In this document: in pieces, positions 27,405 through 36,304 of the stretch
Position numbering within the stretch: position 1 is the first letter of the stretch
Layout: each line of letters opens with the position of its first letter
Source of the DNA: JBLIRR01 sp049472395
GTDB taxonomy: Bacteria > SZUA-182 > DTGQ01 > JBLIRR01
Direction of reading: 5' to 3'
DNA: 64,000 nt
Assembly: GCA_049472395.1 (NCBI GenBank)
Contig: JBLIRR010000025.1
Coordinates: 28,281-92,280 of the forward strand
The notes under the pieces: generated by a model
The model's input: only the letters and a program-made list of their open reading frames with translations
Told to the model about the DNA's origin: nothing
Database searches by the model: none
Program-made: the position numbers and the translations under genes

Positions 27405-28802
27405 TTAAGCACCCTTTCTAGAAAGAATGATCCAGAAGGTCTTACATATAATAGCTATATCAAGATAAATAGAATAATTATTAATATAATAAAAATCATA
27501 CATAAGCTTACGACCCAAATCTAAATCATTCCTTCCGTTTATCTGAGCAAGGCCGGTGATCCCTGGTACAATAGAGAGTCGAAGTCCTTGCAGATCTTTG
27601 TATTTATAAACATAATGAGGCCTCTCAGGCCGTGGGCCCACAATACTGAGATTTCCCATGAGTACAACGAACAATTGCGGCAATTCATCAAGACTCGTCC
27701 TTCGCAAAAACCTGCCAATTGAGGTTACCTGCTTATCACTCGTTGCATACCATGTGGGACCGCTTTCTTGTTCCGCGCCGTTGATCATAGATCTAAACTT
27801 ATAAAGCATAAAAGGTTTGTTGTCTTTGCCTATTCTAATTTGTTTGAAAAAAATAGGGCCTTGAGAGGTCAATTTAATGGCGATAGCAATAATAATCATT
27901 ACTGGAAGAGCTACTACTATGGCAATAAGAGATATGACAATATCAAAAGCTCTTTTCATAAATAGATTAAATCCGGAGATTGGTTCAGCAATCAATTCAA
28001 ACAGCGCAACCTCTTCCATTTGTCTTATTTTTAACCTACCGTTAAATACTTCATAAAGATGGGGAGTGATAAAAACCCTTATTCCTAGAGCATTAGATTG
28101 ATTAACTATATTATAGAGCTTTGATAATGATAAATTTTTATCGCATAAGATTATGTGTTCTATGCTATATTGATTAAAAATCTCAAGAAAATTATCCACT
28201 ACTCCAAGATTTTTTAAATCCAGGTATTGTTTTTCTTGCCCTTGATCGGTTATATAACCGAGAATATTCCAATGAGAATAAGGCATATCTTTCATCATCT
28301 TAAGAAAATGCCCTATCTCTTCATTTATGCCAATCACTATGGTATCTCGTGCTGCTTTTTTAATGAGAACGAATTGCCTCCGATAGGAATAATAGAGAAG
28401 TCTCCAACCCAAAAGAAGAAAAATATTTGCACTCCACTCATAAAAGATGACTAACCGGGATATACCAATATCATAAAAATAATAAGAACGGATTAAATGG
28501 ATGAGGGCAAAAATAACGAGACTACTGAGGGTTGTGGATTTGACAATCTTATCGACAATAGCATAAGAATTTAATTCCTTATCCTTATCATAAAGACCAA
28601 AAAAGAAAAGAGATGAGATGCGCACTATCGTATACCAGAGGGCAAATAAGCCAAAATATTCATAGAAATTGGAGAAAAATACAGGCCCTCTATAAGTACG
28701 ATAATGGAAAAAATAGGCAATACCAATCGCTCCATTTACCATTATCGTATCAATAATAAATGAGTAAAATTTATTTTCTTTTCTTTTCTGTATGTCGGTC
28801 AC
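27405..28802 (-). CDS. Polyprenyl-phosphate sugar-1-phosphate transferase (WcaJ/WbaP-like)
   Basis: 465 residues from GTG, with GGGAGAGG as ribosome-binding site. Four to five N-terminal membrane segments are followed by a CoA-binding-like domain (residues about 145-260) and the catalytic bacterial sugar-transferase domain at the C-terminus: FFKQIRIGK, YKFRSM, RTSLDELPQL and SIVGPRPERP. It starts the repeat unit by moving a hexose-1-phosphate to undecaprenyl phosphate. It therefore heads the biosynthetic half of the exopolysaccharide cluster that continues to 19 kb. Confidence 0.95.
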   Translation of the reverse strand: MTDIQKRKENKFYSFIIDTIMVNGAIGIAYFFHYRTYRGPVFFSNFYEYFGLFALWYTIVRISSLFFFGLYDKDKELNSYAIVDKIVKSTTLSSLVIFALIHLIRSYYFYDIGISRLVIFYEWSANIFLLLGWRLLYYSYRRQFVLIKKAARDTIVIGINEEIGHFLKMMKDMPYSHWNILGYITDQGQEKQYLDLKNLGVVDNFLEIFNQYSIEHIILCDKNLSLSKLYNIVNQSNALGIRVFITPHLYEVFNGRLKIRQMEEVALFELIAEPISGFNLFMKRAFDIVISLIAIVVALPVMIIIAIAIKLTSQGPIFFKQIRIGKDNKPFMLYKFRSMINGAEQESGPTWYATSDKQVTSIGRFLRRTSLDELPQLFVVLMGNLSIVGPRPERPHYVYKYKDLQGLRLSIVPGITGLAQINGRNDLDLGRKLMYDFYYINNYSIYLDIAIICKTFWIILSRKGA

Positions 28803-28812
28803 TGCCCTCTCC

Positions 28813-29715
28813 CTACGCAGCCAGGCTAAAAATGCTTCCCATATGTTCTTCCCCTCTGCTTCGGGATATTTCCTGAAATGCGTGCGGAAGTTCCCTGATA
28901 ATTGCTCCCACCTGGGTGGCGGGATTTGGCCGGGCTCGTTTACCAGCTATACGATTCACCCGGGCTGCTATTGAACAGGCATCAATAGGTTTCATTCCAT
29001 TGGCATAAAGAAGCGCGCTTATTGTTCCTGTGATCGTATCTCCGGTGCCCCCGATAGGCTCAAGTTCTTTCACAACCGGCTCATCTATCTGATCGATAAG
29101 TTTGGCATCATGAAAAATATAATCCGTTTTACCTTTCACAAAGAGGATCTTCGCTGCATTATTCCAATCATATGCCCTTATAGCAAGTTCTTCTACCTGA
29201 TCATCCATATGCCAAATAAAGCCGCGGGTATACGCAGGATGATCTGCCTTTTCATCTGCCAGAAAAGCTACCTCACCCACATCCGGCGTAAAGATATCAT
29301 AATAGTGTGCAAAACCTGCGGCTTTTGCCACATACATTGATCCAGCGTCAGCTATGAGAAAAGGCTTCTTCTCTTTTTTCTTCACTGCGTCGATGACCCT
29401 ATTGTGTTTGAGTATATCAGGCATAATATAATGAAATGTCAATATTTTTATATTCATCTCGGGGATATTCTCTTCCAAATATCTATATATTTTTGTGCTT
29501 CCATCCCGTTTTCCAATATCTCCCGCTACCACACAAAAAGGCATTTTGCTTCCCAGTGCATCGCATACTGTCGCAACCGTCGTTATCATAGCTGCGGTCC
29601 CCCGATTTAAATCAATTAAATGACCGTCTATGGTAAGACCCTTCAGGGTCAATTTCGCATATCCCGTAATTAATGGCATATTCTTTACCGGAATAGTGCC
29701 TGCTAATATTAACAT
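28813..29715 (-). CDS. NAD(P)H-hydrate-dehydratase/ribokinase-fold protein
   Basis: 300 residues; GGAGGTGA ribosome-binding site. The ribokinase-like fold is marked by TPDVGEVAFLADE and by the GGTGD loop (D226), where the catalytic base sits in YjeF-C/NnrD and in sugar or vitamin kinases. NnrD repairs hydrated NADH; here there is no YjeF epimerase domain and the protein is diverged in the first 60 residues. Its start overlaps the DUF3343 gene by 7 bp, so it belongs to the YedE/PLP locus. A small-molecule kinase for the product of that locus is an equally fair guess. Confidence 0.75.
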   Translation of the reverse strand: MLILAGTIPVKNMPLITGYAKLTLKGLTIDGHLIDLNRGTAAMITTVATVCDALGSKMPFCVVAGDIGKRDGSTKIYRYLEENIPEMNIKILTFHYIMPDILKHNRVIDAVKKKEKKPFLIADAGSMYVAKAAGFAHYYDIFTPDVGEVAFLADEKADHPAYTRGFIWHMDDQVEELAIRAYDWNNAAKILFVKGKTDYIFHDAKLIDQIDEPVVKELEPIGGTGDTITGTISALLYANGMKPIDACSIAARVNRIAGKRARPNPATQVGAIIRELPHAFQEISRSRGEEHMGSIFSLAA

Positions 29716-30266
29716 TGTTTCACCTCCATTTGTTTTTTCATTTCCTCAAAAGCTATATAAAGAGAATAAGCGCAGAGAGACTCTCCAAGATTTCTCGGAT
29801 TTGGCGCTGAATAAAGATTTTTCCCGATTAACTCAGTGGCTAAATATGGCACATCCGGACAGCCACCTCCTGAAATATTGACAATCATATAATTCTTCTT
29901 ATCGACGGTGATTTTCATATTAGCTGCTTTCACCATAATATATTGTCCATAATCAACAATTCTACACAATTTCAGAGGCTCGAGCCTCTCGCTTGATAAA
30001 GGGACTACCTCAAGAGGTATAAGATTTTTATCCTCCAAAATACGTATGATTCCTAATTGCTCCACAAGAGGAAATTCAATTGTCAAATCGCATCCCGTAC
30101 GAAATTGCGGAGGAGGACTGACCACTTTTATATCAGTATATCCTTCATTCTTCAAAATATCCTCGGTTTGGATAACCTCACTTGTATTTTGAAAAATCAA
30201 TAATCCGCGACCAACTGGTTTTTCCTTTGGTTTTATATTCCATTTAAATTGTCCGAATAATTTCAT
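29709..30266 (-). CDS. DUF3343-domain protein with extra C-terminal domain
   Basis: 185 residues. Residues about 18-90 resemble DUF3343: FQNTSEVIQTEDILK, then VVSPPPQFRTGCDL with the conserved cysteine (C59). The family occurs next to YedE and selenium-metabolism genes and is thought to carry selenium or sulfur. Residues 100-185 are an added domain with ISGGGCPDVPY (C136), and the protein ends in a terminal cysteine (C185). Spacing is 11 nt from the aminotransferase gene and -7 nt to the NnrD-like gene. It could be a sulfur or selenium carrier for the adjacent PLP enzymes (inference). Confidence 0.75.
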   Translation of the reverse strand: MKLFGQFKWNIKPKEKPVGRGLLIFQNTSEVIQTEDILKNEGYTDIKVVSPPPQFRTGCDLTIEFPLVEQLGIIRILEDKNLIPLEVVPLSSERLEPLKLCRIVDYGQYIMVKAANMKITVDKKNYMIVNISGGGCPDVPYLATELIGKNLYSAPNPRNLGESLCAYSLYIAFEEMKKQMEVKQC

Positions 30267-30277
30267 GTTATTTCCCT

Positions 30278-31687
30278 TTATTTATAATGCAGCATAGCCT
30301 CATTATAATATTGGCTAAGATTATATGCATAATTTTCTTCTTTGTAGTGATCTCCTAATGCCATTTCCTGGGCCACTTCATCTAGAACAGTAAAGAAAAA
30401 TTGTAGATCTTGCTCCGTATGCCTGACAGAGAGTGCACCACCTCCATGCATCGCAAAAACTCCTTTATTGAGAAGCCTAAGCCTTAAATCTCCTTCTCTG
30501 CGAGAAAGATCGCAGTCTAATGAAATATTTTCGCAACTTTCCAGTTTCATTCCCTTACTTTTAGGAAAATTTGTCATAAATAGTGACGCAATTCCCGTAC
30601 ATTGAACATTGAGACCATGTCGTAAAAAAATAAGCTCTACTTGATCTCTTATTTTCTCCCCCATCCTGTTTAATCTGGGATATATCCAGTCTTGATTTTC
30701 TTCTAAATAAGTAAGCATAGCAATGCCCGCTGTCATACTCAATGGGGCGCATGAAAACGTTCCACCGCCAATAAGTGTTTTCTCACTGGCAGGCAAATCT
30801 TCGATAGGGCTGCACCGCTTCATAATATCTGCCCGTCCGGCTACGGCACCGATTGGCATACCTCCTCCGAGAATTTTTCCTAACACAGTTAAATCCGGCA
30901 TGATATTGAATACACTCTGCGCTCCTCCAAGGGCAAGTCTAAATCCCGTGATAACCTCATCAAAAATCAATAAAGCCCCTACTTTCTCCGTCATTTGACG
31001 AATCGTCCGTAAGAATTCCAAATCTGCAGGAATAAATCCCCCTTCACCGAGCACAGGCTCCATAATGACACCCGCAAGATCATTCGCATTTTTTGAAATA
31101 GCATCCGCTACTTTCTGAGTATCATTAAATGGCACCACGATTGTTTCCTCTTTCGCTTCTTTACTGGATCCCCCAAGCTTCGATACGCTCAAAGCAGGAT
31201 TATCAACCATTGCAGATACAGCGCCAGCGCCATGCCATCCACCTTGCATTTTTATAAATTTACTTTTTTTTGTATATACTCTGGCCAAACGTCGCGCATT
31301 AATCCCTCCCTCTGTACCGGAACAGCAAAATCGCACCTGTTCAGCTGAGGGAATAAGACGGCATACTATTTCAGCCAGTTCAACCTGTTTAGGATGGACA
31401 ATGCCCCATTGAATACCCTTTTCTATCTCCTTCTTTATACTAGTTGCAATAACTTCAGGATTATGCCCGAGAATATTAAGATAATGCCCCATCCAGAAAT
31501 CTAGGTATTTATTCCCATCCACATCCCAAAAATAGGCCCCATCTGTTCTTTTCGCATAAAAGGGATACGGTTCATGATATCTTAAATTATGGCATACTCC
31601 TCCTGGCATGACTTTAAGAGCTCTTTTATGGAGAAGCCTTGACCGTGGTGTTTTACTCTCTAATTTTTCTAATGTAGTATGCTTCAT
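30278..31687 (-). CDS. Class III PLP enzyme, glutamate-1-semialdehyde aminomutase-like
   Basis: 469 residues from the ATG at 31685-31687; GAGGTGA lies 6-12 nt before it and overlaps the stop of the upstream gene. A GTG at 31696 is the alternative. PMP/PLP phosphate site is CCSGTEGG, metal or cofactor aspartate in FDEVITGFR, PLP lysine in LGKILGGGMPIGAVAG. HemL is about 430 residues and reads NSGTEA at the phosphate site, so this is a diverged relative with extra C-terminal residues rather than a plain haem-pathway enzyme. No other tetrapyrrole gene is near. It is coupled to the threonine-synthase-like gene. Confidence 0.8.
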   Translation of the reverse strand: MKHTTLEKLESKTPRSRLLHKRALKVMPGGVCHNLRYHEPYPFYAKRTDGAYFWDVDGNKYLDFWMGHYLNILGHNPEVIATSIKKEIEKGIQWGIVHPKQVELAEIVCRLIPSAEQVRFCCSGTEGGINARRLARVYTKKSKFIKMQGGWHGAGAVSAMVDNPALSVSKLGGSSKEAKEETIVVPFNDTQKVADAISKNANDLAGVIMEPVLGEGGFIPADLEFLRTIRQMTEKVGALLIFDEVITGFRLALGGAQSVFNIMPDLTVLGKILGGGMPIGAVAGRADIMKRCSPIEDLPASEKTLIGGGTFSCAPLSMTAGIAMLTYLEENQDWIYPRLNRMGEKIRDQVELIFLRHGLNVQCTGIASLFMTNFPKSKGMKLESCENISLDCDLSRREGDLRLRLLNKGVFAMHGGGALSVRHTEQDLQFFFTVLDEVAQEMALGDHYKEENYAYNLSQYYNEAMLHYK

Positions 31688-31692
31688 CAATC

Positions 31693-32898
31693 TCACCTCA
31701 TCTCTTTTTCTAATTCAGGGACATCCAAGCGCATCCTGCCAGTACAACCCACTACCACCGTATCATCATGTTTAACTACTCCTCTTTTTGCCAGTTTTTG
31801 CAGACCAGCAAGGGCAGTTAAGGATTCAAGGCCCGCTTTCCCTTCAGGGACACCATCTGAGTGAAACAAATCGAGTAAATAGGGGAAAGCCTTCCGTTCT
31901 GCCTTTTTCCCTCCTTCAAATGCATCTTCAAATGTCACTCCGAGGTTGCACAAATGTGGGTAGGACTCAAAAATCTTCGGAATTCCAATCCCAATAACAT
32001 AGGTATCAAGATGGTCAACTACTCTTTTGCCCACAACCGGTTCGACGAATCCACGGGAGGCGAGAACCATGGGGGCACACCCCCAGGGTTGAATACCTGC
32101 AAGATGGGGCCTTTTATTAAAAACCTCAGAGCATGCCTTAGCAAAGGAGAAAATTCCTGTTCCACTGCCAAGGCCTTGAAAATACCAATCTGGTGCTTTT
32201 CCTAAATCTTCAAGAACCTCAAGACCAAGGGTCTTCATCCCCTCAATCCTTGTTTGATTATAAAACCAATATTCTATCGGGAATCTCATTTTTTCAGCAA
32301 ATTGATATGCATTATGGATTGCCTCATCAAACGTTATCCCACTATAATGGATCTTTATATTATCATAGTCATAAAGCCCGTCCTGGCAAATCATACGGTC
32401 AAAAAGTTCTTCCCATCTCTCCCGTGCATTTTGAGGAACAAACATATGTATCTCCATTCCACTCATCGCTGCTCCCCGACAATGAGAAATACCGCTGTCA
32501 CCCGTGCTGGCCCCTACTAAGGAGGTATACCCTAATTCTTTAAGCCTGGAAAGTGTCATGAATGCTTCTCTATCTTTAAATGTCTCTGTAGGCTGCATTG
32601 AATCAAGTTTAATGTACACATTCTTTAAGCCAAATTCTTCAGCAATAGCTGTGCATTTAATTAAGGGGAATTTCCTCACCCCAAGGTCCAATGCATAATC
32701 CATATTGTGCAAAGGAAGCAGCTCATGAAAACGCCATACAGAATCTCCATATTTTGGATCCGGGTAATTATCCCAGTTAACTTCCTCATAAATATAGGGG
32801 AGCAGACCTTCGGTAGAGCATTCGCAGTTACGGATATGGGGAGCTTCATAATATTTCTTCCCACATTTGACACATTGTCTATAAAATTTTTTTGCCAT
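31693..32898 (-). CDS. Threonine-synthase-like PLP enzyme with N-terminal zinc ribbon
   Basis: 401 residues, PLP fold type II. Residues 9-27 form a four-cysteine zinc ribbon (C9, C12, C25, C27). The PLP lysine is K108 in ETFKDREA, GASTGDSG is the next conserved segment, and WYFQGLGSGTG binds the phosphate. Threonine synthase acts on O-phosphohomoserine; relatives include cysteate synthase, which adds sulfite to O-phosphoserine and which, from memory, shares a YFQ.GSGTG-like segment. Given the YedE and DUF3343 neighbours, a beta- or gamma-replacement with a sulfur or selenium nucleophile is plausible. Plain threonine synthesis is the alternative, but thrA/thrB are not adjacent. Confidence 0.82.
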   Translation of the reverse strand: MAKKFYRQCVKCGKKYYEAPHIRNCECSTEGLLPYIYEEVNWDNYPDPKYGDSVWRFHELLPLHNMDYALDLGVRKFPLIKCTAIAEEFGLKNVYIKLDSMQPTETFKDREAFMTLSRLKELGYTSLVGASTGDSGISHCRGAAMSGMEIHMFVPQNARERWEELFDRMICQDGLYDYDNIKIHYSGITFDEAIHNAYQFAEKMRFPIEYWFYNQTRIEGMKTLGLEVLEDLGKAPDWYFQGLGSGTGIFSFAKACSEVFNKRPHLAGIQPWGCAPMVLASRGFVEPVVGKRVVDHLDTYVIGIGIPKIFESYPHLCNLGVTFEDAFEGGKKAERKAFPYLLDLFHSDGVPEGKAGLESLTALAGLQKLAKRGVVKHDDTVVVGCTGRMRLDVPELEKEMR

Positions 32899-32925
32899 GA
32901 TAACACTCCTTCTATTTTTAATATA

Positions 32926-34008
32926 CTACCTTTCTCTAAAGGTTATTCCTAAGATTAGAATAAAAATAATACCAGTTAATAATGCTATTTCTCCCTGAAA
33001 AGTAGGCCCTGCAAGTGTACTTCTCAATAACCAGTTATGTACAATCCCCGCTCCTATCAACATACCAATTACCGTAATGCCTGCATCAATATTTCCTTCA
33101 CCCGCCATTATTAACTGACGAAAGGGGCATCCATTTGCAAAAGTGCTTAAGGCCCCTACTAAAAACATGCCTCCAAATGACCATCCATGAGCAAGATGAG
33201 AGCCTGGTTGTCCAAACATACCTAATTTGAAATACCCTAAAGCAAGACACATTACTAATGAACTCACCAACAAGGAGAGTATACCCGATAATAAGAGGGT
33301 ATCCTTGGACATAAGAAAATTTCGCACACCAGCCATCATGCAGAAAGTTGATCTTTGAGCAGAAAATCCAATGCCTACACTTACTATAAGCGCTATAAGA
33401 AAAGGAGCATGCATTGCGGCTGGTCCATAAGTTCCCGTAATAAGGAAGTGCGCTTTAATTCCATATGCAAGAATCAAAAAAATTATTAAAAGGGGAAGCA
33501 GAAAAGCATCTATTGGGTGTGCCTCTCTTTTTCGCTCCAAAGTAAATCTATTTTTAATAAATCCCAAACCTACCCAGACACCGGCAATAAAACCCAATAT
33601 CCCGGCAATAGCTGTAAGATCGCCTGCTCCTAAGCGAAATGCTGCTTTAATCGGGCACCCGATAAACAGGCCAGCACCTATCATAATATAAATTCCCATT
33701 AATAAGCGCACAAGGGGCAATGATATTCCACTCTTGGGTTTAAAGGTACCCGTAAGATAGGCACACAGAAAAGAACCAAGAATGAAGCCTAAAATTTCCG
33801 GACGAAGATAGCTCATTCTTTCTATACTATGCAAATGCAAGGCTCCGGCAATATGCTCCATAAAACATGAAACGCAAAATCCGGAATTAATTGGATTTCC
33901 TAAACACACCAGAATCACACCGACCACGCCTAAGAGAGTCCCCGTCACTATGGGACTTGCCAGAAATCTATTGTTTTTGATCTTTGTATTATTCACAGCC
34001 ACCTGCAA
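32926..34008 (-). CDS. YedE/FdhT-type selenium/sulfur transporter (YeeE family)
   Basis: 360 residues from a TTG with AAGGAAAG upstream; a GTG at 34002 is equally possible. About ten membrane segments form two YeeE-type halves. Conserved cysteine sites are GFCVSC (C45, C48), GCPIKAAFRLG (C118), STFCMMAGVRN and GCPFRQLIMAGEG. The pattern GNPxNxGxCVxCFxxxIAGALxLH fits the YedE/FdhT branch proposed in selenium metabolism; the sister YeeE takes up thiosulfate through a cysteine relay. It thus likely imports a selenium or sulfur species for the enzymes encoded downstream. It overlaps the TPR gene by 20 bp. Confidence 0.85.
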   Translation of the reverse strand: MQVAVNNTKIKNNRFLASPIVTGTLLGVVGVILVCLGNPINSGFCVSCFMEHIAGALHLHSIERMSYLRPEILGFILGSFLCAYLTGTFKPKSGISLPLVRLLMGIYIMIGAGLFIGCPIKAAFRLGAGDLTAIAGILGFIAGVWVGLGFIKNRFTLERKREAHPIDAFLLPLLIIFLILAYGIKAHFLITGTYGPAAMHAPFLIALIVSVGIGFSAQRSTFCMMAGVRNFLMSKDTLLLSGILSLLVSSLVMCLALGYFKLGMFGQPGSHLAHGWSFGGMFLVGALSTFANGCPFRQLIMAGEGNIDAGITVIGMLIGAGIVHNWLLRSTLAGPTFQGEIALLTGIIFILILGITFRER

Positions 34009-34534
34009 CTTTCCTTCTAAGATAATATAAATCTCTTAATGTCTGTTTCACTTCACTATCATTTGGTTTCAAATTCTTCTCACGTTTAAACTTTGGAATA
34101 GCGGATGATAGCAGTGCAATGACCTCTTTATTGATAAATAGATAATAATTTTTATCAAGAAATTTAGAATCCGCTTCAAGCGCTCTGCGATATGATTGAG
34201 CGCTTTTGCCTAACATTGCCTGTTTTCTGTAAAGCCTTGCCTGATATACCAAGCTTTGTGCTCGATCTGGCTTATTTTGTATAATATTATTAATTTCCGA
34301 GAGGGCCTTTTGAAAATCTCTTTTCTCTTCATGTTCAAAAACCAATTTATAGATTTTTTGATCTTCCTCCCGTAAGATTTTATTCTTTATAGGGCTTATA
34401 GAAGGTTGATCAACAACCGCACTGGTAACCTCCCCTTTCTCATTGAGAATCATCACCGCAATGAGAATGATAAGAGCAGCAATAATGATACAATTTAGCC
34501 TGTCAAAATTATCGAATTGTTTCACAATCTTCAT
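33989..34534 (-). CDS. Membrane-anchored TPR protein with Gly-Gly-Cys-Glu tail
   Basis: 181 residues. One membrane segment at about 13-30, then a periplasmic-type region with two to three TPR-like helical pairs (EEKRDFQKALSEINN, KSAQSYRRALEAD). The very end reads KVAGGCE. The last 20 bases are shared with the yedE-like gene, so the two are translationally coupled and probably work together at the membrane. The terminal Gly-Gly-Cys could hold a metal, persulfide or partner contact (speculation). The family is not recognised beyond TPR. Confidence 0.65.
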   Translation of the reverse strand: MKIVKQFDNFDRLNCIIIAALIILIAVMILNEKGEVTSAVVDQPSISPIKNKILREEDQKIYKLVFEHEEKRDFQKALSEINNIIQNKPDRAQSLVYQARLYRKQAMLGKSAQSYRRALEADSKFLDKNYYLFINKEVIALLSSAIPKFKREKNLKPNDSEVKQTLRDLYYLRRKVAGGCE

Positions 34535-34633
34535 ACATTCTTTCTTTACTATCTTCTACTTACTTCCTCTTCCCTTCTCTTTTAGTATCTTACTCTCTAT
34601 TTTAGCCTATGATTAAAACTACAATTATGCATC

Positions 34634-34663
34634 TTCACTTTCTTTAGGCAATAATAAAGTGAA
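34634..34663 (-). terminator. Possible terminator hairpin after the PhnD-like gene
   Basis: TTCACTTT at 34634-34641 pairs perfectly with AAAGTGAA at 34656-34663 across a 14-nt loop, in the 174-nt gap between the PhnD-like gene and the TPR-yedE unit. The U-tract is poor. If real, it separates the binding-protein/permease genes from the yedE operon. Confidence 0.4.
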
Positions 34664-34708
34664 AGTATGCTGGGTAAGCAAAATATATTAATTAAATCTT
34701 ATTTACAA

Positions 34709-35611
34709 CTAATATTCTTCATACGGATACATGTTACAATTCTTCAGCATTGTCCGAATAGGATCATAATCAGAATCCTTGACCTCAACAAAACCATCAA
34801 TCCAAAACCGGCGTAATATCTTCACTACCTCGCCATCTAACAAAACAGTATCGTCTTTTGTGATCGCCAGCATTATATCCTTTACCTTCCGGGCTATTGC
34901 AGTATCCACATGGCTTAAAACACTCATAGTACAATAGGCAATGGGCTCATTTTCTCCTAATATGCGAAAATCATCCTCTCTTATCTTTCCCTCTTCGATC
35001 ATATGATCAAGATCAAGACGGGGTGCTGCACCAGCATCGAATGCACCATATAGGACACCATAGATCACTTTCTCGTGTTTGAACGCTCCCCAGGGAATAG
35101 CATAATATGAGAGATCTAATTCAGGATCGATTCCGGATTTTAGCATAAGATCGTATTGAGATAGATACCCCATAGGGGCAAGAGCAGGCCCAAAAACCAT
35201 ACTTTTTCCTCTTAGATCACTCATAGCCTTAATTTTACTTTGCCTACGTACAATAATAGTGCCTGCATCCATTGAACCATAACGACCTCGCAGTTCACCT
35301 GCTATCAATGTGGCCCCATATTCTTTTTTAAAAATTATATACAGTATGGAATTAGAATGAGCAAAATCCACCCCCTTCTTTTTGACAATATCTTCAAAGT
35401 CAGCGGTGTTAATATAGAGAGATATACATGGTCTGTCTAATCTTTCTGAAAGATAGGCAGTTAAAGGCTCAAATCGTGCCTTGCTCTCTTGAAGACTATT
35501 ACAAATCATATAACCGATCTTTAGAGGTGGCAGAGATTGAGCAGACTTTCCCTGGCAACCGGCACAAAGCATTATGATAATAATTCCTCGTACTATATCT
35601 TTAAATTTCAT
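34709..35611 (-). CDS. PhnD-like periplasmic binding lipoprotein, no ABC partner
   Basis: 300 residues from the ATG at 35609-35611, preceded by GGGGGA; an earlier ATG at 35656 would add 15 residues before the signal and lacks support. The N-terminus ends in a lipobox, LCAGC, so it is a lipoprotein. The PBP fold shows KIGYMICNSL, VDFAHSNSILY, DLRGKSMVFG and GAFDAGAAPR, as in phosphonate/phosphite-type binding proteins. No ATPase or permease subunit is nearby; such orphans often act as ligand sensors or serve another transporter. It sits between the OpuAC-like gene and the YedE unit. Confidence 0.8.
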   Translation of the reverse strand: MKFKDIVRGIIIIMLCAGCQGKSAQSLPPLKIGYMICNSLQESKARFEPLTAYLSERLDRPCISLYINTADFEDIVKKKGVDFAHSNSILYIIFKKEYGATLIAGELRGRYGSMDAGTIIVRRQSKIKAMSDLRGKSMVFGPALAPMGYLSQYDLMLKSGIDPELDLSYYAIPWGAFKHEKVIYGVLYGAFDAGAAPRLDLDHMIEEGKIREDDFRILGENEPIAYCTMSVLSHVDTAIARKVKDIMLAITKDDTVLLDGEVVKILRRFWIDGFVEVKDSDYDPIRTMLKNCNMYPYEEY

Positions 35612-35640
35612 ATTCACTATATTCCCCCAGCTTATTGATC

Positions 35641-36264
35641 TTAGGAAATCTTCCATTCAGGTAATAAGTTATTATTCTTTAAAAACTGGAATGCCATATC
35701 CTTATTTATTCCGTTCGTTGCTTTTTTTAACAACTCTTCTAGACTCTCATTTAATATTTTATTGTTTAATTTATTTATTAAGCGTCCCAAAAGAGGAAAC
35801 TTATTGAGTGTATCTTTTCTGACAACTGCAGCAGCCATATTGGGAAACTCTTGGCCACGATCTGAAGGCATTATATAGCCAAAAGGTTTTAACCACACAA
35901 GATCAAATTCCTTCTTATACCCCTGTTTCACTATAGAATAAATTCTTCTCGGATTGACTTCCGGATTTTTGTATTCAATCTTTCTTAAACCATCGCTATA
36001 ATAATCGATATAAATGTTAATCTCTCCATTGAGGGCAGCCTCAATGCATTTCTCATGATCCTTAAAATCAATAATCTCAATACTTGTACCCGTTGATTCT
36101 CCAATAAGACAGGAGAGTATCTCAGACATAATCTTTTGATCAGGTTGATTTGTTATACCAATTGTTATTACGCGCCCTATGCAGCACATTACCGCATTAT
36201 AGAGGCATACCAGGAGCACTCCTCCTATCACTACAATAACTGCTTTCTTGGTAATTCTGCTCAT
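35641..36264 (-). CDS. Short OpuAC/ProX-like substrate-binding protein
   Basis: 207 residues; OpuAC proteins are normally about 280-300, so one lobe is reduced. A membrane segment or uncleaved signal lies at 7-25. ITIGITNQPDQKIMSEIL and INIYIDYYSDGLRK correspond to the start of the binding fold (the GxxDxxxxYTG area of betaine binders), and FPLLGRLINKLNNKI to the closing helices. No ABC ATPase or permease is adjacent. It lies 40 nt after the permease and 29 nt before the PhnD-like start, so the three are probably co-transcribed. Ligand unknown. Confidence 0.7.
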   Translation of the reverse strand: MSRITKKAVIVVIGGVLLVCLYNAVMCCIGRVITIGITNQPDQKIMSEILSCLIGESTGTSIEIIDFKDHEKCIEAALNGEINIYIDYYSDGLRKIEYKNPEVNPRRIYSIVKQGYKKEFDLVWLKPFGYIMPSDRGQEFPNMAAAVVRKDTLNKFPLLGRLINKLNNKILNESLEELLKKATNGINKDMAFQFLKNNNLLPEWKIS

Positions 36265-36304
36265 CGTATATTTACACCTTTCAGATTAAATCCCAATTAT
36301 AATT

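Noticed and set aside
30278..31687. Plain hemL of the haem pathway
   Set aside because: Changed phosphate-site motif, longer C-terminus and no tetrapyrrole neighbours; kept as HemL-like.
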